A DNA stretch of 64,000 nucleotides from Candidatus Izimoplasma sp. HR2. GTDB taxonomy: Bacteria; Bacillota_I; Bacilli_A; Izemoplasmatales; Izemoplasmataceae. A program made the position numbers and the translations under genes. Positions 32,682 to 42,551 of this stretch are shown here, one piece after another. Each line of letters begins with the position of its first letter. The stretch's first letter is position 1. Location: the NCBI GenBank assembly GCA_000753575.1, contig JRFF01000007.1:17574-81573 (forward strand), in the 5' to 3' direction. Under the pieces are notes generated by a model that had not been told where the DNA came from, ran no database searches, and worked only from the letters and a program-made list of their open reading frames with translations.

Positions 32682-33440
32682 TTAAATCTTTTGTGCAATA
32701 CTTATTACTACTTCATTGATTTTTTGTTTTATGTTTGGTCTTTCTTCTAAAAAACCACTCCAAGCATCTTGTTTAACAATATCAGAAAAATATAATAATT
32801 GTGAAAATTGGATATTGCGATACTTAGCTACAGCAGCAAGTCCAGCACATTCCATCTCAACAGCTATTGCTCCTTCTTTCTTTCTAATTTCTACTCTTGT
32901 TTTTGTTTCTCTGTAAAATGCATCAGTAGTCCAGGTTATTCCTTCTTGATACTTGAGATTCATTTTATCTAGTTCAATACTTATTAAATTATTTAACTCT
33001 TCACTTGTTTCAACATAAGTTGATGGCTCTAAATAATGATAAGATAACCCTTCGTCTCTAATAGCCTTGTTTACAAGTAAGAAATTACTAGGATCAAAAT
33101 CACCTACTAATCCACTACTACCACAAGCAATAACTTTTTTAATTCCAAAAGTTAATAACTCTTCAAGTAATCCAGCAGCTGCCGCACTTCCTAAAGGTGC
33201 ATAAGATACTACAATACTATCTTTATAAATATACTGAGGGATAATAAACGAAGCTCCTACAAAATTAAAAAGTAATTTACAGTGCTTAAGTATCTTCTCA
33301 CTTGGACTTTTATCAAATAACATTACTGCTACAGTAATATGTTTTGGTAATTTCTCGTATTCACTTAATAGCATTTCTGCAGTGATTATTCCTTTTTCAT
33401 CTAATCCTCTTGTTTCTATAATTGGTATATTATTTTCCAT
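32682..33440 (-). CDS. Nucleoside phosphorylase (PNP/UDP family)
   Basis: A 252-aa cytosolic phosphorylase. Phosphate-site GSAAAAGLLEELLTFG, KKVIACGSSGLVG and the base/ribose site AIAVEMECAGLAAVAKYRN are present; the MEM/E motif is MEC here. Uridine versus purine preference is not readable. Function is nucleoside salvage. Start 33440 from GGGGTG spacing. Confidence 0.85.
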   Translation of the reverse strand: MENNIPIIETRGLDEKGIITAEMLLSEYEKLPKHITVAVMLFDKSPSEKILKHCKLLFNFVGASFIIPQYIYKDSIVVSYAPLGSAAAAGLLEELLTFGIKKVIACGSSGLVGDFDPSNFLLVNKAIRDEGLSYHYLEPSTYVETSEELNNLISIELDKMNLKYQEGITWTTDAFYRETKTRVEIRKKEGAIAVEMECAGLAAVAKYRNIQFSQLLYFSDIVKQDAWSGFLEERPNIKQKINEVVISIAQKI

Positions 33441-33464
33441 AATTATCACCCCTTTTATTCACTT

Positions 33465-34073
33465 TTATATATAAGACATATCACTAATACCTTTAACAAA
33501 GTGAATTCCTTCATTGTTTTCTACAAACTTAGAAACTCCACCTGCTTTACCATGAATATTAATACTATTTAAATCTTCTACTTTCATTTTTAACCACATT
33601 GCATTAAATAAACTTAATGTCCCTCCATGTGAAAATATAATTATATTTTCATCTTTAGAGTTGATAATTTCATTATAAACAATTAATAACCTTCCCCAAT
33701 GTTCTCTAACTGATTCAGCGTCTACTAAACATTTATGATCAATATCAAACTTAAATGGAAGTGCATTATCCTTCATCCAAGTAACTGGTTTACCTACTGC
33801 GGTGCTCCCTAAGTTTCTTTCCCTAAGTTCAGGTCTAACAATAGGTTTTATATCTAAATAAGAAGATACAATTTCCGCAGTTTGTGATGCTCTCTTTAAA
33901 TCAGATGTATAAATGATATAATCTTTATCTTTTATTTCTTTAGATAATCTCTTCCCAATATTATGCGCTTGTTTTACACCAAGTTCACTTAAGTCCCAAT
34001 CAGTCCATGATCCAACCATTCCATTAGTATGATGAATAGATTCAGTATGTTGAATCGTTATTATATTTTTCAT
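33465..34073 (-). CDS. Histidine phosphatase superfamily protein, altered RHG motif
   Basis: 202 aa of the phosphoglycerate-mutase-like fold. The catalytic motif is ITIQHTESIHH rather than LVRHGET: the catalytic His remains but Arg is replaced by Gln and Gly by Thr. Downstream TSDLKRASQTAEIVSSYL, LRERNLG and IIIFSHGGTL with the second His are normal. Activity is probably retained in part. Substrate unknown. Confidence 0.8.
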   Translation of the reverse strand: MKNIITIQHTESIHHTNGMVGSWTDWDLSELGVKQAHNIGKRLSKEIKDKDYIIYTSDLKRASQTAEIVSSYLDIKPIVRPELRERNLGSTAVGKPVTWMKDNALPFKFDIDHKCLVDAESVREHWGRLLIVYNEIINSKDENIIIFSHGGTLSLFNAMWLKMKVEDLNSINIHGKAGGVSKFVENNEGIHFVKGISDMSYI

Positions 34074-34102
34074 ATTACCATCTCCTCACCATCATATTTT
34101 TA

Positions 34103-34609
34103 TTACACTAGTTTCTTTTCAATAACTATTCTAGAAAACTTAATACCCCAAGATTCTACAACATCTTTTAAAGAATCTTTGATATTAGTTTCAATTTCAA
34201 TTATTTCATTTCCTAAATCTTCATAATTTATTTTTAAAATCTCTTTCTTTAGAGAATCTAAAAAGATTTCTGAAATTGCTTTATCAACGTTCTTAACACC
34301 ATAATGGAATAATTTAATATCAGCAACTAAATAATATCCTTTATATTCAAGCTTTAATTCCTTGTCATCCTTAGTAATTAACTTAGTATCTTTTATAGAT
34401 GTTACTTTTTCAGTATTATCAACCTTGACAGCAACTCTCTCAGCAAAAGGCACAATAAAATGTAATCCTACCCCTAGTATTCTATCGTATACACCTAACT
34501 TCTCAATAATTGCTTGTTCACCTTCTCTAATAATTTGTAGTCCCGTACTCATAATAATCATAACTATAACTAATAATCCAAACAATAAGAAACCATTCAC
34601 TTCTCCCAT
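34103..34609 (-). CDS. Short SPFH/Band-7 membrane protein
   Basis: 168 aa: one N-terminal helix, then IIREGEQAIIEKLGVYDRILGVGLHFIVPFAERVAVKVD, the stomatin-type SPFH start, ending near residue 168 with SWGIKFSRIVIEKKLV. Usual stomatins run another 80 or more residues, so the oligomerising coiled coil is missing. Probably a compact member rather than a broken gene, because the stop is followed by the next gene's control region. Confidence 0.8.
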   Translation of the reverse strand: MGEVNGFLLFGLLVIVMIIMSTGLQIIREGEQAIIEKLGVYDRILGVGLHFIVPFAERVAVKVDNTEKVTSIKDTKLITKDDKELKLEYKGYYLVADIKLFHYGVKNVDKAISEIFLDSLKKEILKINYEDLGNEIIEIETNIKDSLKDVVESWGIKFSRIVIEKKLV

Positions 34610-34663
34610 AATATCCACTCCTTCTTTTTGTATAAATGTAATTATATTATAACATGTAAAATA

Positions 34664-34692
34664 AGAAAAAAGACACAGTAATGTGTCTTTTA
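34664..34692 (-). terminator. Terminator of the GltD-like gene
   Basis: AAAAGACAC-ATTACT-GTGTCTTTT with further T, overlapping the stop codon. Confidence 0.8.
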
Positions 34693-35637
34693 GTGTTTAT
34701 GTTCTAGATAATCCTCAATAGCAATTGCTGCCATCTTACCTTCACCAATAGCGTATTTAATTAGACTTTGTCCACGTCTTGCATCACCACAAATAAAGAT
34801 ATTTTCTTTATTAGTAGTAAATATTTGTGTATCTCTATTATGTTTTGATTTATCAATTTCAATATCAAATGCATCTAATCCTTCTTCAATAGGTCCTAAG
34901 AAACCTATAGCTACAAAGATTAAATCAGCTTCAATTTCACCATGTTGATTTTGAAACTCTAATTTAGATCCATTTTCGTCTCTTACAAATTCAACATGAT
35001 CAGTAACTATTTTTGATACACTACCGTCTTCATCAATAAACTTAACTGCAGTTGATTCATATAGTTTTATTTCATCTTCGTCAAAATCATATGAATTTTT
35101 CTTGCGTTCTTTGTTCTTAGAATGAATCTCTAGTTGTTTAACACTTTTAGCTCCTTGGCTAATAGCTGTAGCTACACAGTCATTAGATGTATCTCCACCA
35201 CCAAGTATTACAACATGTTTACCTTTAGCGTCTATTTCAAGTGGTGTTCCATCTAGTAAGTGTTTAGTGTTATCTTTCAAATATTCCATTGCGAAGAATA
35301 TATTGTTTAACTGTCTTCCATCAATAGATATATCTCTAGCCTTTTCAGCTCCTGTTGCAATTAGTACTGCGTCAAACTCTTCAGATATTTTTGAAGCAAC
35401 TTCTTGTTTTTCTACAAGTGTATTTAATATAAACTTAACTCCTAAATTTCTTAATACGTCAGCTTTTTTTATTATATTGTTTTTATTTAATTTCATATGT
35501 GGTATTCCATACATTAAAATTCCACCAGGTCTATCAGCTTTATCGTACATTGTAACTGAATATCCATCAATTGCTAAAGCCTGAGCTGCAGCCATTCCTG
35601 AGGGACCTGTTCCAATAATTGCTACTTTTGGATTCAT
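34690..35637 (-). CDS. GltD-like NAD(P)H/FAD oxidoreductase
   Basis: 315 aa. FAD-binding VAIIGTGPSGMAAAQALAIDG, then GGILMYGIPHMKLNK, the second dinucleotide fold HVVILGGGDTSNDCVATA, and NIFICGDARRGQSLIKYAIGEGKMAA. This is the catalytic part of glutamate-synthase beta subunits, without the N-terminal two-[4Fe-4S] domain those subunits have. It could work with another iron-sulfur protein such as the ferredoxin at 26911 (inference). Start by AAAGGATGG. Confidence 0.85.
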   Translation of the reverse strand: MNPKVAIIGTGPSGMAAAQALAIDGYSVTMYDKADRPGGILMYGIPHMKLNKNNIIKKADVLRNLGVKFILNTLVEKQEVASKISEEFDAVLIATGAEKARDISIDGRQLNNIFFAMEYLKDNTKHLLDGTPLEIDAKGKHVVILGGGDTSNDCVATAISQGAKSVKQLEIHSKNKERKKNSYDFDEDEIKLYESTAVKFIDEDGSVSKIVTDHVEFVRDENGSKLEFQNQHGEIEADLIFVAIGFLGPIEEGLDAFDIEIDKSKHNRDTQIFTTNKENIFICGDARRGQSLIKYAIGEGKMAAIAIEDYLEHKH

Positions 35638-35749
35638 GGTACCATCCTTTCTATTTATAAAATTATTAAATAACAAGATTATTATATCATATAAAATTCA
35701 ACATATAAAACGACATAATAATTTATTTTTTAAAACTATTTAAATAGAA

Positions 35750-36304
35750 TTACTTTATGTGTTCAATAATTAGAGTTTGTTTAGCTATATTATCTCTTAC
35801 TTCTTTTGATTTAAGAATTTTTATAAGATGCAATGCAAAGTCATTCACATACCCTATTCCTCTTCCTGTAATAATATTCCCAGACTGAACTACACCTATT
35901 TTTTTATATTTTCCTTTAGGCGCAAACTGTTCAAAACTTGGGAAACAAGTAAACTCAATATTATCTAATATTCCTAGTTTTCCCAGTATTAAAGGCGCAG
36001 CACAAATAGCTGCTATATACTTATCTTGAATATTAAACTCTACAACAATTTCTTTTAAAAGAATACTTTCGTCAAGAGCTTTTACTCCACCTCCACCAGG
36101 TAGAAATACTAAATCATAATCTTTAACATTAACTTCTTCTATTAACTTATTAAGTAATATATTTATCCCTGATCCTGATTTTACAGTAATATCTTTAATA
36201 CTTACTAAATCAATTTCTATCTTCGCTCTTCTTAAAAGATCTACCACAGTAAATGCTTCTATATCTTCAAAGCCGTCTGCGAGAAATACTAATACTTTCT
36301 TCAT
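35750..36304 (-). CDS. DJ-1/PfpI family protein
   Basis: 184 aa with the flavodoxin-like DJ-1 fold: LADGFEDIEAFTVVDLLRRA, VFLPGGGGVKALDES and the nucleophile elbow AAICAAPLILG (Cys 101). Members act as deglycases, chaperones or hydrolases. Single gene. Confidence 0.9.
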   Translation of the reverse strand: MKKVLVFLADGFEDIEAFTVVDLLRRAKIEIDLVSIKDITVKSGSGINILLNKLIEEVNVKDYDLVFLPGGGGVKALDESILLKEIVVEFNIQDKYIAAICAAPLILGKLGILDNIEFTCFPSFEQFAPKGKYKKIGVVQSGNIITGRGIGYVNDFALHLIKILKSKEVRDNIAKQTLIIEHIK

Positions 36305-36375
36305 TATTTATCATCCCCTTGTCTATAGTATACTAAATACAGGAAACAATTTCAAAAGTCAAAATAATGTAAACA

Positions 36376-36408
36376 AAAACCCAAGACCTTTTTAAGGTTC
36401 TTGGGTTA
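36376..36408 (-). terminator. Terminator of the helicase operon
   Basis: AACCCAAGAACCTT/AAGGTCTTGGGTT followed by five T on the minus strand. Confidence 0.85.
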
Positions 36409-36424
36409 ACTTTTCTTTTACTAT

Positions 36425-36694
36425 TTAAAAGAAATTATTATAGACAAGATATAATCCCGCAATTGATAATAACGTTAAGAATGGTACCCCAAATCTGAAT
36501 TTAAACTTAAGTGTTTTATGTTTAAATACTTCCATACCAATCAATGATCCTATTCCACCACCAACAAATGAATATAACAACAAAGTACTTTCAGGTATTC
36601 TCCATCCACCTTTAATTGCTTTATTCTTGTCTACTCCAAAAGCCATATAAGCTAATAGATTAATCATAACTAAATAAAATATTAGAAATTCCAT
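36425..36694 (-). CDS. DUF1294 membrane protein
   Basis: 89 aa with three helices and the DUF1294 pattern YMAFGVDKNKAIKGGWRIPESTLLLYSFVGGGIGSLIGMEVFKHKT. Function unknown. It overlaps the helicase gene by one base (TAATG) and so is likely translated with it. Confidence 0.88.
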   Translation of the reverse strand: MEFLIFYLVMINLLAYMAFGVDKNKAIKGGWRIPESTLLLYSFVGGGIGSLIGMEVFKHKTLKFKFRFGVPFLTLLSIAGLYLVYNNFF

Positions 36695-39600
36695 TATTTC
36701 AACAACTCTCTGATGCTTCTCATCTCTTTATTTGGGTTAGTATACCAGTTAGATGCAAATACTCTATATATAACCCAATTCCTTGCGTTTAGATACTTTT
36801 CTTGATGAAGAAGGTCTCTTCTTGCATTAGATACCTTAGACTCGCTTACATCACAAATTATTCCTAATTTAAATGATGTTGATTCTTCATCGTATACTCC
36901 TATATTAATACTTTCACTACCTATTCCTAGTGATGTCTTAACTATAAAGTTATTTTTTTCTAATCTTTTTTTAATATCTATAATCAAATCTGATAATTCA
37001 GTTTGATTTACTATATCCTCACTTGAATGAAGTCTAGATAAAACTTCTTTTGCTAATTCAGGCTTATTATTAGAAATGAAATAACAATATCTCATATAAT
37101 CTTTTAATAGCTTTGGACCAGTACTTTTTAAATCTTCAACTTTTAATTCTTCAGGATATAATGACGAAACAAAATATATTTTTTGTTTAGCTCTACTAAT
37201 AGCTACATTTAATCTGTTTTGTCCACCATCATTATTAAGCCATCCAAATCTTCTTCTAATATATCCGAAAGGATCTCTACCATATCCCATAGAGAAGATA
37301 ATTATATCTCTTTCATCCCCTTGAACATTTTCAATATTCTTAATGAACAAACTAGTATCTTCACCTTCATCAGTTCTAAATAACTCTTTTTCAAACTGTT
37401 TCTGGTAAACACTTCTTTTAAATAGTTCTTCATCAATATGATTTTCAATTAAGTCTCTTTGAGTACTATTAAAGGTGATTACACCAATAGTCTCATTATT
37501 TTCTCTATTTTTAAATATCTTTTTAATAAGCTTAACAACAGCTTTAGCTTCTTCTTCATTTCTTCTATTTTCAAAGATACCATCTTTAACATAAATATAT
37601 TCAATAGGTGGTTTTTTACTAGTATATTGATTTGGAGATACTATTAATCTTCCTTCATAAAATGCATGATTAGAAAAAGCAATTAATTCTTCATACTTAG
37701 ATCTATAATGATAATTAAGAATAGTTTCATCAAATTTATAACGAGCTAAATCTAATAAACTCTTCGCATCCATTGAAATATCTTTAAGTATTTCATCTTC
37801 ATAATACTCATCATCATCTTCTAATCTACCAATACCAAGACTAGATGGACGTAGTTGTTTAGTATCCCCTGCGATTACTACTTTCTTAGCTCTGTATATG
37901 GCAGGAATCCCTTTTTCAACAAACATCTGTGACGCTTCATCAAAGATTACTAAATCAAACATACCATAAACTAAAGGTATGATTGCACTTACTACTTCAG
38001 GAGTCATCATCCAAATTCTAACATTATTCATTAGTTCAAGTTGGAACATATCAATAAATGCTTTAACACTAATTTTTCGACTACTTTCTAGTATTCTCTT
38101 AATATCCATAATACGTTTAGAATTAGAGAAATCTAATGCGTGTTTATATAATTCCATCTCAAATGATTCTATAGTTACTTTTTTCTTTTCTTCCATTAAT
38201 TCATTTAGTTCTTCAATTTTCTCTTGATACTTATCAAATATATATAAGTACTTTTGATTCTTAGCTTTGATATCTTCTAAGTAGCCAGTGAAAAATGCAT
38301 CAAATAAATAATGACGATATTTAGCTATATCCTTAACATCTCTTAATAATGGATTATGTTGAATCATATCTAAGAATATTAAATCATTCTTAGTAAGTTT
38401 TTCATGTTTAGCTTTTAATTTATTTAATGTGTTAATATTTCTTCTAATATATTTATGTAAAGAATCATCACTTAAAAGTAGTTTTATATACTTATTATCA
38501 ATAGATTTCTTTTTAGTAAAGAATAGTAACCTTTTAGTATTAAGCTCAATAAACTCTTTTTTTAGTTTTCTTCTTTTAAAGAATCCAGCTTGCATTCTTC
38601 TGAATTTGTAAATATCAAATTTATTAGAAAACTCTTCAAACTCTATTTTATTACTACGACTAATCTTTGTTTCTAATTTCAATAATAATGGGAATTGATC
38701 AACTATTTTAATAAAACTTAAATAATCATTCAAATGATTATATTTATCAAAAGTCTTTTCAATAGCGTTAAGTTCCTTAAATATCGGTTTACCAAAAACA
38801 TTTCTAAACATTTGGTGTACTCTTTTAGGACTTAGTTCATTTATTACATCTTTATCCTTAACGTATCTAACATATAGTTTATGAATAGGTACATCTTGAA
38901 TTGATTGGTTATATAGTAAATCAAGAGATTTATCCATAGTATGTAGTATCTCTTTAATTTCTTCTTCTAATTGATATATATCATTATTAAGAGTTCTTTG
39001 TGGAGGTACTGGATTAATAAACTCTTTTAGTTTATGATAAAAATCCTGTTTATTTTCAGAGTCATCAATAAACATAGCATATTTAGATGTATTTTTAAGT
39101 CTTGAGTAGATAACATCTAAAGCAACTTTTTTCTCACTTACTATTAATACATTCTCACCTTTTAAAACACTTGAAGCAATTAAACTTGTTATTGTTTGGC
39201 TCTTACCTGTACCAGGTGGACCCCAAATAACTAGTTTCTGTTCAGTATTTAAAAGATCAATTACTTTTTCTTGACTATAATTAATTTCATTAATATATGA
39301 TAATCTTGTTTCTTTTACTTTTCCTTTAGTTTCTGTATATACTACATCTTTTTCTTTAGAGTATAGATTACTTTCATCAATTAATCCTTCAAGGAGTTCA
39401 TTGTATCTACTTGAATCTAAAATTAAACTCATATCTTTTTGAATCATTGATGAATATAGTTTATATCTACCTACAGTAATAAATTCTTTTAATGTGAAGA
39501 CACCTTTTTTTCTTTTAACAAAATCGTCTTTTAAATCACTTTTATAATTCTCAAAATAGAAGTTTAATGACTCTTCTTTTATGTTAATTCCATTCATTCT

Positions 39601-40410
39601 ATAGTAAGGAATAACAGTATCAGATAATGTCTTTTTATTAAAGTTACTAATAAATGGAACATTAGAATCTATTTCATTTTTTTCCATTTTAGAAGTTGCC
39701 AGTAATAAATCACGGTTATAGATAATATCTTTATCTCTATCCTTTACAATACTAAACTCATGTTTACTTCTCTTTAGTTTCACAGGGAAATAAAGTAATG
39801 GAGCCTTAATAGCAAAGTTATCTTTTTTAAAAACTCCTTCAATATACGGGTAAGCTATATAAAAATCATAAGATCCTGTTTCTTTTTCATACTTGTTAGT
39901 TTCTCTATAAAGAGTTGTGATATGTCTCTCAAGTAGCTCTCCATTAGCTATTGAATCAAATTTAAATCTTAAAGTACTTATCTTACTATTAATAAGAAAA
40001 GCTCTTATGTCTTCTTCAATTTTTAATAAAGCTATATCAAAACTAATTCTTTTAGATATTTTACCCATATATAAATTTGGGTTTCTTCTAGAAATATTAC
40101 TTAGTCTATCTTTATAATGATCTAGCACCTTATGTGCACTCTTTGATAATTTTACATCCTTTACTGATGCGGTTTGATGTTTTAAAACAATTTTTAAGAA
40201 TCTAGAAGAATACTCATCCATGAAATTTTTACCAATTCCTGATATAGCTAAAAAATCACTTGTTTTAAGTGGTCTTTTTGTTGATATCTCTTTTAGAACC
40301 TTATCTGTACAAACAGATGGTGTTCTCCCGGTTTTATCAAATTCTTCTAATTTTATTGTTTCTCTTAACTTATCTAACTCATTAAGTAATTTGTCTTTTT
40401 TTAACGCCAT
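36694..40410 (-). CDS. HRDC-SF1 helicase with Vsr-like nuclease domain
   Basis: 1238 aa. N-terminal HRDC domain (about 10-78; RPLKTSDFLAISGIGKNFMDEYSSRFLKIV), then a DUF4011-like region, an SF1 (Upf1-like) helicase split around a coiled-coil insertion: Walker A GPPGTGKSQT (about 393), Walker B LVIFDEASQM (about 820), GDTKQLRPSS, and RLNVAISRAKQKIYFV. The C-terminus (about 1140-1238) looks like a restriction-endonuclease fold of the Vsr/DUF559 kind with GIICD and RDLLHQEKYLNARNWVIYRVF. Such proteins are often linked to DNA defence or repair. The start at 40410 has AGGAGTG. Confidence 0.82.
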   Translation of the reverse strand: MALKKDKLLNELDKLRETIKLEEFDKTGRTPSVCTDKVLKEISTKRPLKTSDFLAISGIGKNFMDEYSSRFLKIVLKHQTASVKDVKLSKSAHKVLDHYKDRLSNISRRNPNLYMGKISKRISFDIALLKIEEDIRAFLINSKISTLRFKFDSIANGELLERHITTLYRETNKYEKETGSYDFYIAYPYIEGVFKKDNFAIKAPLLYFPVKLKRSKHEFSIVKDRDKDIIYNRDLLLATSKMEKNEIDSNVPFISNFNKKTLSDTVIPYYRMNGINIKEESLNFYFENYKSDLKDDFVKRKKGVFTLKEFITVGRYKLYSSMIQKDMSLILDSSRYNELLEGLIDESNLYSKEKDVVYTETKGKVKETRLSYINEINYSQEKVIDLLNTEQKLVIWGPPGTGKSQTITSLIASSVLKGENVLIVSEKKVALDVIYSRLKNTSKYAMFIDDSENKQDFYHKLKEFINPVPPQRTLNNDIYQLEEEIKEILHTMDKSLDLLYNQSIQDVPIHKLYVRYVKDKDVINELSPKRVHQMFRNVFGKPIFKELNAIEKTFDKYNHLNDYLSFIKIVDQFPLLLKLETKISRSNKIEFEEFSNKFDIYKFRRMQAGFFKRRKLKKEFIELNTKRLLFFTKKKSIDNKYIKLLLSDDSLHKYIRRNINTLNKLKAKHEKLTKNDLIFLDMIQHNPLLRDVKDIAKYRHYLFDAFFTGYLEDIKAKNQKYLYIFDKYQEKIEELNELMEEKKKVTIESFEMELYKHALDFSNSKRIMDIKRILESSRKISVKAFIDMFQLELMNNVRIWMMTPEVVSAIIPLVYGMFDLVIFDEASQMFVEKGIPAIYRAKKVVIAGDTKQLRPSSLGIGRLEDDDEYYEDEILKDISMDAKSLLDLARYKFDETILNYHYRSKYEELIAFSNHAFYEGRLIVSPNQYTSKKPPIEYIYVKDGIFENRRNEEEAKAVVKLIKKIFKNRENNETIGVITFNSTQRDLIENHIDEELFKRSVYQKQFEKELFRTDEGEDTSLFIKNIENVQGDERDIIIFSMGYGRDPFGYIRRRFGWLNNDGGQNRLNVAISRAKQKIYFVSSLYPEELKVEDLKSTGPKLLKDYMRYCYFISNNKPELAKEVLSRLHSSEDIVNQTELSDLIIDIKKRLEKNNFIVKTSLGIGSESINIGVYDEESTSFKLGIICDVSESKVSNARRDLLHQEKYLNARNWVIYRVFASNWYTNPNKEMRSIRELLK

Positions 40411-40630
40411 ATTCCCACTCCTAGTAAATAACATATAGTATAGTTTATCACTTTTGTATAAAAAAATATAGTATATATATATTACTTAATACGTTATATA
40501 TAGTTAAAACGTGAGCAGTAAAAGATATCCCACTATCCAACTTTTTTTAATAAAATGATACTTTAGTATCCTATGATTATAATCTGTCAAGCTATATGAT
40601 ATACTTAAATATGATAAGGAGGTAATTAAT

Positions 40631-41644
40631 ATGAATGTAGCAATTTATGGGGCTGGAGCTATGGGGACTATTTTAGGTGCTTATATTACAAAGGCAGGAT
40701 ATGATATAGATTTAATTAACAGAAATATAGATCATATTAAATCATTAAAAAAAGATGGTGCTAAAGTTATTGGTAAAATAGAGTTTTCTCAACCAGTAAA
40801 GGCTTTACTGCCTGAAGAAATGACTAAAGAATATGATATAATCTTCTTAATGACTAAACAGAGATTTAATAAAGAAATAGTTGAAAGTTTAGTTCCTTTC
40901 TTAAGTGAGAAAGGAGTAGTGTGTACTATGCAAAATGGAATGCCAGAACTTAGTGTAGCTAACGTTATCGGTAAAAATAAAACAATAGGGTGCACTATGA
41001 GCTGGGGTGCAACATTTAAAGGTAATGGTATAAGTGAATTAACATCAGAGGCTTCAAGAGATACTTTAACTTTTAGTATCGGTAAATTTGGAAATAATGA
41101 TGATGATTTATTTAATTATATTGTTGAATTATTAGATACAATGGGTGATGTGAAAGTTGAAGAAAACTTTATAGGTGCAAGATGGGCTAAACTATTAATC
41201 AATTCAGCCTTTAGTGGGTTATCAGTAGTGACAAATGCTAATTTTGGAGAAATTGTAAAAGATAAGAAAACAAGACTACTTGCATTACATGCTATAAAAG
41301 AATGTATTGATGTAGCGCATGCAAACAATATTAAAATAGAACCTATACAAGGAAAAGACGTTGTTAAATTAATGAATTATAATAACATCTTTAAAAAACA
41401 ATTTAGTTTATTCTTACTTCCTATAGCTATGAAAAAACATAAGTTAATTAAATCAAGTATGTTAAGGGATTTAGAAAAAGGAAGAAAAACTGAAGTTGAT
41501 ACAATAAACGGAGTTGTTTGTGAATACGGTATTAAAGCAAATATAAAAACTCCTATAAATGATAAGATTGTAGAGATTGTTAGGTTAATAGAAAATAATG
41601 AATTAAAACCTGAATGGAACAATATAAAACTATTCAACAGTTAA
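40631..41644 (+). CDS. Ketopantoate reductase family (PanE/ApbA)
   Basis: 337 aa with the N-terminal NADPH fold (MNVAIYGAGAMGTILGAYI), the IIFLMTKQRFNKE segment, and the helical C-terminal half with WAKLLINSAFSGLSVVTNANFGEI carrying the catalytic Lys. PanE reduces 2-dehydropantoate; the family also has other keto-acid reductases. No pan genes are nearby. AAGGAGG. Confidence 0.82.
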   Translation: MNVAIYGAGAMGTILGAYITKAGYDIDLINRNIDHIKSLKKDGAKVIGKIEFSQPVKALLPEEMTKEYDIIFLMTKQRFNKEIVESLVPFLSEKGVVCTMQNGMPELSVANVIGKNKTIGCTMSWGATFKGNGISELTSEASRDTLTFSIGKFGNNDDDLFNYIVELLDTMGDVKVEENFIGARWAKLLINSAFSGLSVVTNANFGEIVKDKKTRLLALHAIKECIDVAHANNIKIEPIQGKDVVKLMNYNNIFKKQFSLFLLPIAMKKHKLIKSSMLRDLEKGRKTEVDTINGVVCEYGIKANIKTPINDKIVEIVRLIENNELKPEWNNIKLFNS

Positions 41645-41645
41645 T

Positions 41646-41682
41646 AAAAAAGCAGATAACTTAAAAGTATCTGCTTTTTTAT
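41646..41682 (+). terminator. Terminator of the PanE-like gene
   Basis: AAAAAGCAGATA/TATCTGCTTTTTT. Confidence 0.88.
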
Positions 41683-41688
41683 TTAGAC

Positions 41689-41717
41689 TTGCATAATAAT
41701 CTAAAATAAGTTAAAAT
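41689..41717 (+). promoter_or_regulatory. Promoter of the DUF2975/HTH operon
   Basis: TTGCAT (41689-41694) and TAAAAT (41712-41717), spacer 17 bp. Confidence 0.7.
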
Positions 41718-41736
41718 ATTATCGAATAACGATAAT
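41718..41736. promoter_or_regulatory. 7-5-7 inverted repeat at the start of the transcript
   Basis: ATTATCG-AATAA-CGATAAT, perfect, placed right after the -10. Probable operator for the HTH protein of the same operon. Confidence 0.55.
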
Positions 41737-41751
41737 TTAAGGGGTGGCACT

Positions 41752-42549
41752 ATGAAAAATAGAATTATTATTATTTCAGTTATATCAATATCATTAATTA
41801 CTATATTTATCACAATTATAATGACATCTGATAAAGCTGGAATTGAAATATTTAACTTTGATAGATATGATGAACATATGATAGAAATAGGATTAAATCC
41901 TGAAGATTTCTTATCATCTCAGAAACAACCTCTATCTGATTATAACTGGATATATGTTAAAGAGTTTAAAGATGCGGAATACATTCTTCCATCTACACAA
42001 AATGTTATGTATAGCAGGTCTTGGAGTATTTCATCTAAAGTTGATGAAAACGCAGAATCTATTATTAATCCAGATGTATATTTATTTGAAAACTCTAATA
42101 TGTATTATATGATGGCAACTTTTGTGATTCCATATAGTTATAATTCAACACCGCAAGATATAGGTTTTATAGATATTGGATATTCAAACAATTTTAAATT
42201 GTCTTGTTACTATTCTATTTCTTATATGGATAACGATAAAGAGTATCTACTACAAAATGGTGTTTTAAGTTTTGTTGATGAAACAACTATTCCAATAAAA
42301 CAAAATACAAATTCTATTGGATTTGTTAGCTTATCTGACCTTATATACACTTACACTTGTTCAGCTTATCCAACTGAAGATAATGATTTATTGAATGATA
42401 TGTACTTCAGTGTAGATTTAGATTTCTATATGCTAAAGAATATCTATGTTGAAAAAGTACAAGTTGGATTTAATGAGTTTCTTGTTAATAAAAACTATGA
42501 TATCTACTCAGTTATAAGAAAAAGTGTAACCTACAAAGGGGGAGTATAA
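41752..42549 (+). CDS. Membrane-anchored extracellular protein, unknown
   Basis: 265 aa: one N-terminal helix (residues 4-25), then a beta-rich outside domain with few Cys. No family recognised. First gene of a four-gene operon with a DUF2975 protein, an HTH regulator and another anchored protein; the anchored pair may be the sensing or effector parts. AAGGGGTGG. Confidence 0.6.
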   Translation: MKNRIIIISVISISLITIFITIIMTSDKAGIEIFNFDRYDEHMIEIGLNPEDFLSSQKQPLSDYNWIYVKEFKDAEYILPSTQNVMYSRSWSISSKVDENAESIINPDVYLFENSNMYYMMATFVIPYSYNSTPQDIGFIDIGYSNNFKLSCYYSISYMDNDKEYLLQNGVLSFVDETTIPIKQNTNSIGFVSLSDLIYTYTCSAYPTEDNDLLNDMYFSVDLDFYMLKNIYVEKVQVGFNEFLVNKNYDIYSVIRKSVTYKGGV

Positions 42550-42551
42550 TA

